The position numbers and the translations under genes were made by a program. Below the pieces are notes generated by a model, which did no database searches, was not told the DNA's origin, and worked only from the letters and a program-made list of their open reading frames with translations. Source: Halalkalibacter oceani (lineage in GTDB: Bacteria > Bacillota > Bacilli > Bacillales > Bacillaceae_D). Taken from it: a DNA stretch of 64,000 nucleotides. Position 1 is the stretch's first letter; every line of letters begins with the position of its first letter. Below, one piece after another: positions 9,169 through 16,716 of this stretch. The DNA is taken from positions 1-64,000 of the forward strand of contig NZ_JAMBOS010000007.1 of assembly GCF_023715705.1 (NCBI RefSeq), in the 5' to 3' direction.

Positions 9169-10149
9169 CTAAATGTTATATATATCAACTTTGTATTTAT
9201 CTATATGCTGCTTAAAGAACTCAATAGTTTCAGCTAGACCTTCTTCGAAAGAATACTGGGGTCTCCAGTTCGTCAGGCGCTTGATTTTCTCATTTGATCC
9301 GAGCAGTCTGTTTACCTCGCTATTTTCAGGCCTTAACCTTTGCTCATCACAAATAATCTTTGCATTAGGACTAATTTGTCTAATTATTTCTTCTGCCAGT
9401 TGCCCGATAGAAATTTCCTCCTGTGATGCAATGTTTATTTCTTCACCAATTGTATTAGACGCCTTGGCAATCTTGATAAACCCATTTGCTGTATCTTTAA
9501 CATAGTTAAAATCCCGTGTAGGAGTAAGCGAACCAAGTTGAATTTCTTCTTTCCCAGCCAGTAATTGTGTAATAATTGTCGGAATTACAGCTCTGGCTGA
9601 TTGGCGCGGTCCATAAGTATTAAATGGTCGAACAATCGTGATCGGCATCTCAAAGCTACGATAAAATGATTCCGCTAGACGATCTGCCCCTATTTTAGTT
9701 GCTGAGTAAGGGGATTGCCCTTGAAAAGGATGGTTTTCATCAATTGGTACATACTGAGCCGTTCCATAAACCTCAGAAGTTGAAGTTATTAATAATCTTG
9801 AAGTGTCTAAATCTCTAGCTGCCTGCAATACATTTAATGTCCCTTTTATATTTGTATCTACGTAAGTATCAGGGGAATGGTAACTAAACGGAATAGCAAT
9901 CAGGGCCGCAAGATGATATACCTCGTCTATATCTTTCATTGCTTCCTTAACCCCATTGGGGTCTCTTATATCCCCAGTAAAAACATCAACCTCATTGATA
10001 ATCTCTTTGGGCAGAGAATCTAACCAGCCCCATGAGTTAAATGAATTATAATAAGCAAAAGCCTTGACTTTGTATCCTTTTTTCACTAATTCCTCTGTTA
10101 AATGACTGCCGATAAAACCGTCAGCTCCAGTGACAAGAATATTTGGCAT
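9169..10149 (-). CDS. legB: NAD-dependent sugar-nucleotide 4,6-dehydratase
   Basis: An extended short-chain dehydrogenase of 326 aa that makes the 4-keto-6-deoxy derivative of a GlcNAc nucleotide, the first committed step. Visible motifs: VTGADGFIGSHL at 6-17 for NAD, TSTSEVYG at 122-129 with the catalytic Thr/Glu pair, and Y148-SAT-K152. RPFNTYGPRQ in the second half is typical of sugar-nucleotide dehydratases. AAAGGAG precedes the ATG. A 118-bp gap separates it from maf; I see no clear promoter there, so it probably belongs to the maf operon. Confidence 0.87.
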   Translation of the reverse strand: MPNILVTGADGFIGSHLTEELVKKGYKVKAFAYYNSFNSWGWLDSLPKEIINEVDVFTGDIRDPNGVKEAMKDIDEVYHLAALIAIPFSYHSPDTYVDTNIKGTLNVLQAARDLDTSRLLITSTSEVYGTAQYVPIDENHPFQGQSPYSATKIGADRLAESFYRSFEMPITIVRPFNTYGPRQSARAVIPTIITQLLAGKEEIQLGSLTPTRDFNYVKDTANGFIKIAKASNTIGEEINIASQEEISIGQLAEEIIRQISPNAKIICDEQRLRPENSEVNRLLGSNEKIKRLTNWRPQYSFEEGLAETIEFFKQHIDKYKVDIYNI

Positions 10150-10267
10150 AAAGATGCTCCTTTATTGTATGATTATCGCACTTATTATTTTTAAATTAAT
10201 AGGGAACTTATTTAGATCACACTCTTAACAAGATGAGAAACTTCAAATTCAGTCTATACTTCTCTAT

Positions 10268-12145
10268 TCACTCATTAAAGAGTTTCTTCTCTACTTCTTT
10301 TAATACTGTATCATACACTGGAACAACAATCTCAATTGCTTTTTTTATTTCCTCTATATAACTGGATAGTTCCGCTAAAACAAACTTTCCTTTTTGAAGC
10401 ATTTCTTTTTCATCATGCATTAATAACAATCTTTTTTCTGTTAGTTCATGTTGTACACGCACTGTAGGATGGATTAAAACTTTATATGAATCTAATAAGT
10501 CCATAGCTTGAAACGTCTTATCTAGTTGATTCATTTGCTCGGTAATCTGATATATTTTATTTTCCTCTATTAACCAATTTAAATTATTTAATCCTTTAAT
10601 AAGTTGGTTAACATATAAAACAAGTTCATCTACCGATTCATCCATACGTTGCTTCTGTTCTAGAACATACTGTTGATCATATTGCTTCGTTATCTCCTTA
10701 AACCAATTATCTATGACTACTTCATTTTCAAAATCATTTGCAACTACTTCTTCCAATGATTTGAAAACAGTTCCTTCGATATGTGCCCCTCCTTGCGTCG
10801 TATTAATAACAACTTTCTTTGCGTTCGTAATTAAAGGAATATAAGATTCTAACTGTTTTTTCATCCGTAAAAACATTTCATTCGTTTGAACTGTTTCACC
10901 ATCTACACTTGTTATCTCAATAAGCCTTTCCTTCTCTTGCTCAGTCACTTCACTGGAAATATGATCGTATTGAATACCTTTTGAAAAACGCTGATTATTA
11001 CGAAATGAGAGGTTTTGTCCTACTAAAATAATCGGATTAAACTTTAACTTATCCATTAATTGCAAGGTTACGACCGCAATCGATGCAGCATCATTTAATT
11101 GAGTTAACTTTTTAGACTTTTTATGTTTCAAAAAATAAGGAGATATTGTATCTTGATTCGTTAACATATGAAGCTTGTGACCATTATACACTTGCAATAC
11201 CTCAAATCCGATTGAACTCCCGAATATAAGTGGAATTTCATGATCAAGCCCTAAAGCAATCGTCTTTTCAAAAACCTTTTGGTTTCTTCCCTTTGGATCA
11301 TATGAAGCAACGGCATCTGGTTTAATCCCTTCATTAATAAGCGCATTAATCGCTGATCCAACTGCGATTACATAGGCAAGCTTATGTTCTTTAATATAAC
11401 GAATCCTATCCAGCTCCTCAGCAAGAGATGGACCTGCTGCAACTAAGAGTGCTGGTTTATTTTTAAAAAACTCATGATCAACATCGTGAAGAATATTCGG
11501 AGTTGATAGTGTACTTTGAAAGTTCATTAAACTATTTAAAGTCCATCTTTTTTCATAAGCGTAATTGGTACGAAAACTTGCTTTTTTTTGTTTAAGCATT
11601 TCAGAAAATAAAGCAACAAAGGATTGATATTCTTTTGAGAAGGCCTTTTTATAACTGGGCAGGGCAACAAACAGCACTTTTTTATTAATAATTTTTGTAA
11701 GCTCCGCATCCAACCGCTGTTGAGAAAGTGTACTTTCTACATGAATTGATGTTACTCTCTGTTTACTGAATTTATGTAATGGTTGTGTTTTAATAAATTC
11801 CGAGAAAATGTTGGTAATCGGTTCATATAAAGTAAATGTAAGATCCGGGTATTGATTTATCATTTTTTCTACGTGATAACCTAACCCTAAACCATAGAAA
11901 AAGATATGATCGTATTGGTCAACATCTTCATACGTTTCTAGTAACTTCTCCGCTTCAACAGTGGGATTATATTTACTATGAAGAAAAAACTCCTTTCCAC
12001 CATTTTGAACCTTTAGCGTGTCCTCTCCTGAACGAGTTGATATTCTTTCTACTGTAATCTTCTTCGCCTGTTGATCTCTCATTTGTTCGCGGACGCGAGG
12101 AAAATATTTTCGTAAGAAGTTAATATTGTCAACTTGCATCATCAT
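10268..12145 (-). CDS. maf: Maf-type motility accessory factor, flagellin glycosyltransferase
   Basis: A 625-aa protein of the MAF family, whose members transfer legionaminic or pseudaminic acid from the CMP-sugar onto Ser/Thr of flagellin. The MptE-like (DUF115) core is recognisable near residues 225-300, with LLVAAGPSL followed by VIAVGSAINAL and PDAVASYDPKG; the long helical C-terminal part (about 480-625) is usual. It starts in a run of three ATG codons that overlaps the stop of the upstream 199-aa gene (ATGA), so the two are coupled. Position between flagellin and the legionaminic acid genes supports the role strongly. Confidence 0.88.
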   Translation of the reverse strand: MMMQVDNINFLRKYFPRVREQMRDQQAKKITVERISTRSGEDTLKVQNGGKEFFLHSKYNPTVEAEKLLETYEDVDQYDHIFFYGLGLGYHVEKMINQYPDLTFTLYEPITNIFSEFIKTQPLHKFSKQRVTSIHVESTLSQQRLDAELTKIINKKVLFVALPSYKKAFSKEYQSFVALFSEMLKQKKASFRTNYAYEKRWTLNSLMNFQSTLSTPNILHDVDHEFFKNKPALLVAAGPSLAEELDRIRYIKEHKLAYVIAVGSAINALINEGIKPDAVASYDPKGRNQKVFEKTIALGLDHEIPLIFGSSIGFEVLQVYNGHKLHMLTNQDTISPYFLKHKKSKKLTQLNDAASIAVVTLQLMDKLKFNPIILVGQNLSFRNNQRFSKGIQYDHISSEVTEQEKERLIEITSVDGETVQTNEMFLRMKKQLESYIPLITNAKKVVINTTQGGAHIEGTVFKSLEEVVANDFENEVVIDNWFKEITKQYDQQYVLEQKQRMDESVDELVLYVNQLIKGLNNLNWLIEENKIYQITEQMNQLDKTFQAMDLLDSYKVLIHPTVRVQHELTEKRLLLMHDEKEMLQKGKFVLAELSSYIEEIKKAIEIVVPVYDTVLKEVEKKLFNE

Positions 12146-12741
12146 TTATCTTCCTCATTCATAATCTTCTTAATGTCCATTTTTATATCCTCAAGTACTG
12201 GTGTAATTTCATATTGGATAAAGTCGGCTAATTCAATTTCATTTTCATTCTGCATTGCCTCTTCAAGATTACGAAAAACTGACTCAAGGCTAACGGATTT
12301 CACCAATACTTCGTCCCAATTTTGAGGACGCTCAGCATCAAGCCGGTCGATAGTCGAAATCAATTGATAAATCCACTCAAGCCCCTCGATAAATTGTGAT
12401 AATTTAGTTTTCGTTTCATCTAATTTACCGCTGTACAGTTCAGAGGTTAGTGTGTGAATTTCCGGCAGAGCCCTTTCCAAGTACTCATATCCTGAAGCTA
12501 ACAGCTCACTAACAAATAGTGAAATGGGCTTCATAACTGCAGTAGCCTCTTTAATATCGTTAATTCTTTCTTCAAAATAAAGCTCTAAATCTTCATAAAC
12601 CTCTTCTCCATCAACAACAAAATGACTGAAATACATACCATCTTCACGTTTCAATCTTTCATTCACGATGTTAGTAATTTCATTAATTGATTTATGCTCA
12701 TTTTCAAGCTCAATAGATAGGTCTTGTATAATAAGTTTCAC
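12142..12741 (-). CDS. Unknown 199-aa acidic, mostly helical protein coupled to maf
   Basis: Not recognised. It is acidic and predicted mainly helical, with a short beta-like start (KLIIQDLSIELE) and no signal peptide or membrane span. I start it at GTG 12741 because GGAGG lies 8 bp upstream; an upstream ATG at 12783 falls inside the sigma-D promoter and is unlikely. It is the first gene of the glycosylation operon and overlaps maf by 4 bp, so the two products are probably made in a fixed ratio. A role as a Maf or flagellin partner is a guess from position. Confidence 0.75.
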   Translation of the reverse strand: MKLIIQDLSIELENEHKSINEITNIVNERLKREDGMYFSHFVVDGEEVYEDLELYFEERINDIKEATAVMKPISLFVSELLASGYEYLERALPEIHTLTSELYSGKLDETKTKLSQFIEGLEWIYQLISTIDRLDAERPQNWDEVLVKSVSLESVFRNLEEAMQNENEIELADFIQYEITPVLEDIKMDIKKIMNEEDK

Positions 12742-12772
12742 AGTAAATCCTCCAAATCGTATTCTACTAATA

Positions 12773-12800
12773 ATATCGACCATTTCTTCATTTACTTAAA
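12773..12800 (-). promoter_or_regulatory. Sigma-D-type promoter of the glycosylation operon
   Basis: On the minus strand the sequence reads TTTAA-N15-GTCGATAT, with the -10 at 12773-12780. B. subtilis sigma-D promoters have the form TAAA-N14-16-GCCGATAT. The hag promoter here has the same -35, spacing and -10, so the glycosylation genes should be made together with flagellin. Transcription should start near 12766, about 25 nt before the GTG start of the first gene. Confidence 0.75.
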
Positions 12801-12864
12801 TAAAATAGCACCCTTGTCGAATTACAATTTATTCCTTTTAAAAGAAAGTTGTTAAAAAGTAAAT

Positions 12865-12894
12865 AAAAGCCCAAGCCAAAAGGCTCGGGCTTTT
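12865..12894 (-). terminator. Intrinsic terminator of hag
   Basis: An 11-bp stem (AAGCCCGAGCC with GGCUUGGGCUU, one G-U pair) with a UUUU loop, followed by UUAUUU on the minus strand, just past the hag stop. It separates hag from the glycosylation operon, which has its own promoter. Confidence 0.9.
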
Positions 12895-12905
12895 AAAGCT
12901 TGAAA

Positions 12906-14081
12906 TTATCCAAGTAATTGTAAAACTGATTGTGGAGCTTGGTTTGCTTGAGCAAGCATAGCTTGAGAAGCTTGAGAAAGGATGTTCGCACGAGTGTACT
13001 CCATCATTTCACGAGCCATATCCACGTCACGGATACGAGACTCTGCAGCTTGAAGGTTCTCAGCTGAGTTGTCCAAGTTAGAAATTGTGTGCTCTAAACG
13101 GTTTTGGAATGCACCAAGGTTAGAACGTTGAGCTGATACACTTTCAATTGCATTGTTGATCGTTGTGATCGCTTGTGAAGCTTTCGTTGCATCCGTTACA
13201 TCGATTGCATTTCCAGCATCATCACGAACGTTAAGTGCTTGCGCACGCATATCGTTAATACCGATTAGCATGTTTTGACCAGTGTTCGCACCAATTTGCA
13301 TGGAAAGGGAATTTGATACAGCATCTTCTCCATTGTTACCAGCATCGTATCCTCGAACACTAATTGTGATACTTTCGCCTTCTTTCATATTTTCCAAGCC
13401 ATTAATTGTCAGTTCAGCACCTGAAGCAATTTCTAAAGTGCTACTACCAGAAGCAGTAGTAAGAGCCCCACTTCCAAGCTCAATAGATGAATCAATCGCA
13501 AATTGTGCATTACCTGATTCATCTGCTCCAATATAAGTAATTGTCACAACAGCATCGTCAGTTGCTGCTTCACCAAAACCAGAAACTGCCTCAACCGTTA
13601 CATCTGCATGTGTATTTCTTTGCACTTCAAAAGACGCGTCACGAGTGTCGCTGAATCCTTTACGACTACCATCAAGAAGCTTCATTGTGTTGAACTCAGT
13701 TGTGTTAGCGATACGATCGATTTCATCAACTAGCTCATTGATTTCCTTTTGGATTTCCTCGCGGTCTGCTTCTGTGTTTGTGTCGTTAGCAGATTGAACT
13801 GCTAATTCACGCATACGTTGAAGGATTGATTGAGTTTCTTGAAGAGCACCTTCAGCAGTTTGAATTAAAGAAATACTGTCTTGTGCGTTACGGGAAGCCT
13901 GGTTCAAACCACGGATTTGACCACGCATTTTTTCAGAGATTGCAAGACCTGCAGCGTCATCACCAGCACGGTTAATACGAAGACCTGAAGAGAGCTTCTC
14001 CATTGCAGATTGTCCAGCATTTTGGTTGATACCCATTTGACGGTACGTGTTTAAAGCTGGGATGTTGTTGTTAATAATCAT
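12906..14081 (-). CDS. hag: Flagellin
   Basis: The filament subunit, 391 aa. The conserved N-terminal D0/D1 part (MIINNNIPALNTYRQ to about residue 140, including LSSGLRINRAGDDAAGLAIS) and C-terminal D1/D0 part (SQRSNLGAFQNRLEH to QSVLQLLG) are intact; a variable central domain rich in Ser, Thr and Gly lies at about 165-300 and is the likely glycosylated surface. Translation starts at ATG 14081, with AGGAGG about 9 bp upstream; an upstream in-frame ATG is not used. It has a sigma-D-type promoter, a long structured leader with CsrA-like sites, and its own terminator. Confidence 0.97.
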   Translation of the reverse strand: MIINNNIPALNTYRQMGINQNAGQSAMEKLSSGLRINRAGDDAAGLAISEKMRGQIRGLNQASRNAQDSISLIQTAEGALQETQSILQRMRELAVQSANDTNTEADREEIQKEINELVDEIDRIANTTEFNTMKLLDGSRKGFSDTRDASFEVQRNTHADVTVEAVSGFGEAATDDAVVTITYIGADESGNAQFAIDSSIELGSGALTTASGSSTLEIASGAELTINGLENMKEGESITISVRGYDAGNNGEDAVSNSLSMQIGANTGQNMLIGINDMRAQALNVRDDAGNAIDVTDATKASQAITTINNAIESVSAQRSNLGAFQNRLEHTISNLDNSAENLQAAESRIRDVDMAREMMEYTRANILSQASQAMLAQANQAPQSVLQLLG

Positions 14082-14193
14082 AATATACTTCCTCCTTGAA
14101 GTGTCGCCCACGTCCTTGTAGGCCAGATAGATTAGTCAGCAACTCCTTTTGGTTTGGTCGGCCGCCCAAGCCAAAAGGATGCTTACACTCGTT
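14082..14193 (-). promoter_or_regulatory. hag leader with two CsrA-type sites and a 9-bp hairpin
   Basis: The leader RNA carries CTACAAGGACGTG (plus-strand 14109-14121), close to the CsrA consensus RUACARGGAUGU, and a second GGA site, TTCAAGGAGGAAGT, that includes the Shine-Dalgarno sequence (14087-14100). This copies the B. subtilis hag leader, where CsrA bound at two sites blocks ribosome entry and FliW removes it. Further upstream, TCCTTTTGG and CCAAAAGGA (14144-14152 and 14171-14179) form a perfect 9-bp stem. csrA and fliW lie 2 kb downstream. Confidence 0.75.
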
Positions 14194-14221
14194 ATATCGA
14201 CAGGTTGGCTCTAATGTTAAA
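14194..14221 (-). promoter_or_regulatory. Sigma-D-type promoter of hag
   Basis: The minus strand reads TTTAA-N15-GTCGATAT, with the -10 at 14194-14201. One mismatch from the consensus -10 GCCGATAT. The start would be near 14187, giving a leader of about 105 nt. Confidence 0.8.
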
Positions 14222-14305
14222 TGGTTTTTCGGATTTTTTTATCTTTTTTTGTCTGATTTATGTCTGGATAACAGTTGGCGGTTATGTAGGAGGTTTTTCT
14301 TACGT

Positions 14306-14355
14306 ACAAAACTCCCCATTTTCGATTCGATAGAAGACTAAACGGGGAGTTTTGT
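14306..14355. terminator. Inverted repeat between hag and the coiled-coil gene, possible terminator
   Basis: Perfect 12-bp arms ACAAAACTCCCC and GGGGAGTTTTGT (14306-14317 and 14344-14355) separated by 26 nt, immediately past the stop of the minus-strand coiled-coil gene. Neither side has a strong U-tract, so termination is uncertain. Confidence 0.5.
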
Positions 14356-14357
14356 GA

Positions 14358-14669
14358 TTAGTTTTTCAATTGGGCGATGTCGCGTTTGTTTGACTGGGTT
14401 TCTTGAAAGAGGAGGTCAATGTCGGTTTTGTGGCGGTAGTTGGCTAGTTCCAGCTTGTCCGTTCGTTCTTTCATTTCGAGGCGCAGGGCAACGATGTCTT
14501 CCGAGTTTTTCGCCGTCATCTTGATCAGTTGCTCGAATTTAACATTTGTGCGCTGTTCACTTTCCTCAATTGCCTGTTTGAAGGAACGCTCCTGTTCATC
14601 AAAGCGCTTGTCGAGATTTTGAAGCTGCTTGTTCATTTGCTTGACTAACGTGAGAAGTTCGTTTTCCAT
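14358..14669 (-). CDS. Small coiled-coil protein, paralogue 1
   Basis: A 103-aa soluble protein, charged and almost entirely predicted helix, with heptad-like spacing typical of a coiled coil. GGAGGTGAG lies just before the ATG. It shares stretches such as LVKQMNKQL, RFDEQERSFKQ and AIEESEQR with the gene at 15084-15455, so the two are tandem duplicates with a small membrane gene between them. Function unknown; the place among flagellar genes suggests, but does not prove, a link with motility. Confidence 0.75.
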   Translation of the reverse strand: MENELLTLVKQMNKQLQNLDKRFDEQERSFKQAIEESEQRTNVKFEQLIKMTAKNSEDIVALRLEMKERTDKLELANYRHKTDIDLLFQETQSNKRDIAQLKN

Positions 14670-14710
14670 TTACTCTCACCTCCTTTAGGTTAAGTCTATA
14701 TCGAATGTTT

Positions 14711-14763
14711 GTTCCTGTAAAGGCGAACAGGCATCATTGGGAAGAATGTTAACTGAACAGGGA
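14711..14763. repeat. Duplicated upstream segment, copy 1
   Basis: About 50 bp upstream of the first coiled-coil gene, including TGTAAAGGCGAACAGGC, closely resembles the segment upstream of the second (15497-15548). The duplication therefore included the regulatory region. CCTGT and ACAGG in it can form a small stem. Confidence 0.7.
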
Positions 14764-14803
14764 CACCACGGCCTGCTAATAAGGGTTCATTGGACTAAAT
14801 TTA

Positions 14804-15013
14804 TCACTTCTTCCCAAACCACCTATCCCATAACTCATGGAATAATTGATTGTAATTATAGGTTACATAACTTAAAAATAATGTAGTAAAAACCGTCATT
14901 AATCTGGGCTCTCCAGCTAGATAGATTTGTAATGGAATCATATAGAAAATGCTCGTAATAATAAAGCTAATTCCCAATGCTTCAATATACAATCTTACTT
15001 TTTGAAGGTTCAT
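14804..15013 (-). CDS. Small membrane protein, unknown
   Basis: A 69-aa protein with two predicted membrane spans: about residues 12-33 (ALGISFIITSIFYMIPLQIYL region) and 38-54, ending in a charged tail WDRWFGKK. AGAGGG precedes the ATG. It lies between the two coiled-coil paralogues. No family recognised. Confidence 0.6.
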   Translation of the reverse strand: MNLQKVRLYIEALGISFIITSIFYMIPLQIYLAGEPRLMTVFTTLFLSYVTYNYNQLFHELWDRWFGKK

Positions 15014-15083
15014 CGTTTCCCTCTTTATTTAAGGATTTATCTAATCAGAAAACTCGTTTCAACAGCGACTCTCCAGTTTCTCA

Positions 15084-15455
15084 TCAATAATAGGAAGATT
15101 GGATTTCCCTGTTTAGCCGGGCGAGCTCGCGTTTGATCAACAGATTTTTTTGGAAGGAGCGATCAAAGTTCCTTGTGTGTCTTTCCGTTGCTTCTCTTAC
15201 TTTGCGGCTCGCGATCGCGATTTCCTCAGAGAGCTGCTGGAGAAGCTGCTCGTGTTGATCCAGCCTGGCATTTATTCGTTGCTCACTTTCCTCAATTGCC
15301 TGTTTGATCGTTTGTTTGAAGGAACGCTCCTGTTCATCAAAGCGTGTGTCGAAATTTTGTACCTTTAGGTCTATACTCTGGACATGTCCTACCAGTCTCT
15401 CCAGCCGCTTGTTCATTTGCTTCAATAACGTGAGAACTTCGCTTTCACATTCCAT
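15084..15455 (-). CDS. Small coiled-coil protein, paralogue 2
   Basis: A 123-aa charged helical protein related to the gene at 14358-14669: it repeats LLKQMNKRL, RFDEQERSFKQ and AIEESEQR, with an insert of about 20 residues (near VGHVQSIDLKVQN) and an Arg-rich C-terminus. A purine-rich site (GAAAGGGGTGAAAG) precedes the start. Function unknown; the two copies have diverged, so the duplication is not recent. Confidence 0.75.
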   Translation of the reverse strand: MECESEVLTLLKQMNKRLERLVGHVQSIDLKVQNFDTRFDEQERSFKQTIKQAIEESEQRINARLDQHEQLLQQLSEEIAIASRKVREATERHTRNFDRSFQKNLLIKRELARLNREIQSSYY

Positions 15456-15496
15456 TGGCTTTCACCCCTTTCTTCAAAAGTCTAGGCTGAAGGCTA

Positions 15497-15548
15497 GTCC
15501 TTGTAAAGGCGAACAGGCGTCACTGGGACAAATCGTGAGCGGACAGGG
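15497..15548. repeat. Duplicated upstream segment, copy 2
   Basis: Partner of 14711-14763, sharing TGTAAAGGCGAACAGGC and the flanking pattern ending in ACAGGG, upstream of the second coiled-coil gene. Confidence 0.7.
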
Positions 15549-15734
15549 CAAAACAGTTCGATAATAGGTCAAACGCGAAGGCAGAAACAGGGAAACTTGA
15601 GAAAGAACTAGCTTTGACCTATAGGCTGGGCAAAAGATAAAAAAACAACCTTTCTTATACGGAAACTAGAGTCTGGCCGAAATTCAAGGATGGCTCTGCA
15701 CCGCCTAGACTCCCTTCTTGGAGAAGCTATCGAG
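15549..15734. other. Non-coding stretch between coiled-coil gene and csrA
   Basis: No gene is supported here. A piece at about 15624-15655 (GGCTGGGCAAAAGATAAA) resembles the 5' part of the terminator after the LCP gene at 28978, without its 3' arm; it looks like a decayed copy. Confidence 0.5.
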
Positions 15735-15913
15735 AGGAACGAGATTCCGTTATTCTTCTATTTTAACGCTCATCTGTACAACAATAGGAACGAAATTCCG
15801 TTACTAGGCAAAAACAAGCGGTTCAACCACCTTGTAACCGACAATAGCGGAATCAGGTTCCCTATACACCAACGATAAGGGCCCTGGAAGCGACATAACG
15901 GAATGACGTTCCT
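15735..15913. repeat. Four near-palindromic motifs in F-F-R-R order
   Basis: The consensus AGGAACGNNATTCCGTTAT occurs at 15735-15753 and 15786-15804 on the plus strand, and at 15844-15863 and 15895-15913 as the reverse complement. Starts are 51, 58 and 51 bp apart. Each motif is a partial palindrome (GGAAC with ATTCC). The block ends 10 bp from the csrA stop. Between motifs the sequence is unrelated, so this is neither a tandem repeat nor a CRISPR array. Confidence 0.75.
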
Positions 15914-15923
15914 TCTGCCCTTC

Positions 15924-16157
15924 TCAATTGTTCGGATGTTCTTTTAAAAATCCTTTCAAGCTGTCAAGCGAGATGGTTTTGGCGGCTTCGCTGTTTTCGG
16001 TTTGGATCGCGACATAAATCTCTTTTCGGTGGATGTCGACATGTCTCGGCGCCTGGATACCTAGTTTGACCTGGTCGCCATCAATCGCCAGGATTGTGAT
16101 TTCGATGTCATCGCCGATTTGAATCGCTTCCTTCAGCTTGCGTGAGAGCACGAGCAT
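15924..16157 (-). CDS. csrA: Carbon storage regulator, RNA-binding translational repressor
   Basis: A 77-aa Csr[21 protein letters not shown] at the start, [17 protein letters not shown] in the middle with the conserved RNA-contacting Arg in the second part. It binds GGA motifs in mRNA leaders; in Bacillus the main target is hag, and the hag leader here carries matching sites. The gene follows fliW directly (TAA then ATG), with GGGGG before the start, matching the B. subtilis fliW-csrA pair. Confidence 0.97.
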   Translation of the reverse strand: MLVLSRKLKEAIQIGDDIEITILAIDGDQVKLGIQAPRHVDIHRKEIYVAIQTENSEAAKTISLDSLKGFLKEHPNN

Positions 16158-16604
16158 TTACTTCGCCCCCTTTGCCACAGCGAAAATCGCATGCTTCGTC
16201 TGGTAGTTCGATTCGTTCATTAAAATTTGCTTGCCTTTTTGCTTGGCGGCGTTGATGACAACAGGTCCCTGAAGATTGGCGGTCGTTTCCGCGAACGGCT
16301 CGCGAATCGTCAGCATAACAAAAATCGCAACATCCTCCTGCTTCTCGATCTCGAGCTGTTCAATCGTCGAATCGGTGAGCTTCACTTCATACTGGGAAAC
16401 ATAGTCAAACGGATTAACGACGATAAAAGCGACACTAGCGCTTTTCGTCGACTGCAGCACATAAAACGGTGTATTTTCTTCAAAAGGGAGGAGAACAAAA
16501 GAAGTTTCCTCTTCGAAAGCGGGAAGACCTTTTTCAAATGTAATGAAGCGGTCTTCGGCGATCTCTACAATCCCTTGATATTTCGTTTCTATTTTCATTT
16601 TCAT
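16158..16604 (-). CDS. fliW: Flagellar assembly factor, CsrA antagonist
   Basis: A 148-aa FliW: KIETKYQGIVEI at the N-terminus, FEKGLPAFEEETSFVLLPFEE, and VNPFDYVSQYEVKL are typical. FliW binds CsrA and flagellin in turn, so that free flagellin releases FliW and CsrA then represses hag. A terminator at 16690 separates it from yviE, and an extended -10 (TGATACAAT on the minus strand, -10 at 16634-16639) lies about 30 bp upstream, so fliW-csrA probably has its own sigma-A promoter. Confidence 0.96.
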   Translation of the reverse strand: MKMKIETKYQGIVEIAEDRFITFEKGLPAFEEETSFVLLPFEENTPFYVLQSTKSASVAFIVVNPFDYVSQYEVKLTDSTIEQLEIEKQEDVAIFVMLTIREPFAETTANLQGPVVINAAKQKGKQILMNESNYQTKHAIFAVAKGAK

Positions 16605-16689
16605 TCACCTTTACCTTATCCGCATTTTTTCTCATTGTATCATAAGGGAAGAGGTTGTTCGGCTTTTCTCCCCGCTTTTTTCTTCATAG

Positions 16690-16715
16690 AAAAAAGCCGT
16701 CATCACGGCTTTTTG
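16690..16715 (-). terminator. Intrinsic terminator after yviE
   Basis: AAAAAGCCGT and ACGGCTTTTT form a 10-bp stem with a 4-nt loop, followed by T residues on the minus strand, two bases past the yviE stop. It ends the flgM-flgN-flgK-flgL-yviE transcript. Confidence 0.88.
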
Positions 16716-16716
16716 C

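Noticed and set aside
15690-15878. Plus-strand frame of 62 codons over the near-palindrome block
   Set aside because: No ribosome site, no family resemblance, and its content is explained by the repeated motifs.
15735-15913. Possible CRISPR array
   Set aside because: Only four motif copies, in both orientations and imperfect; spacers and Cas genes are absent.
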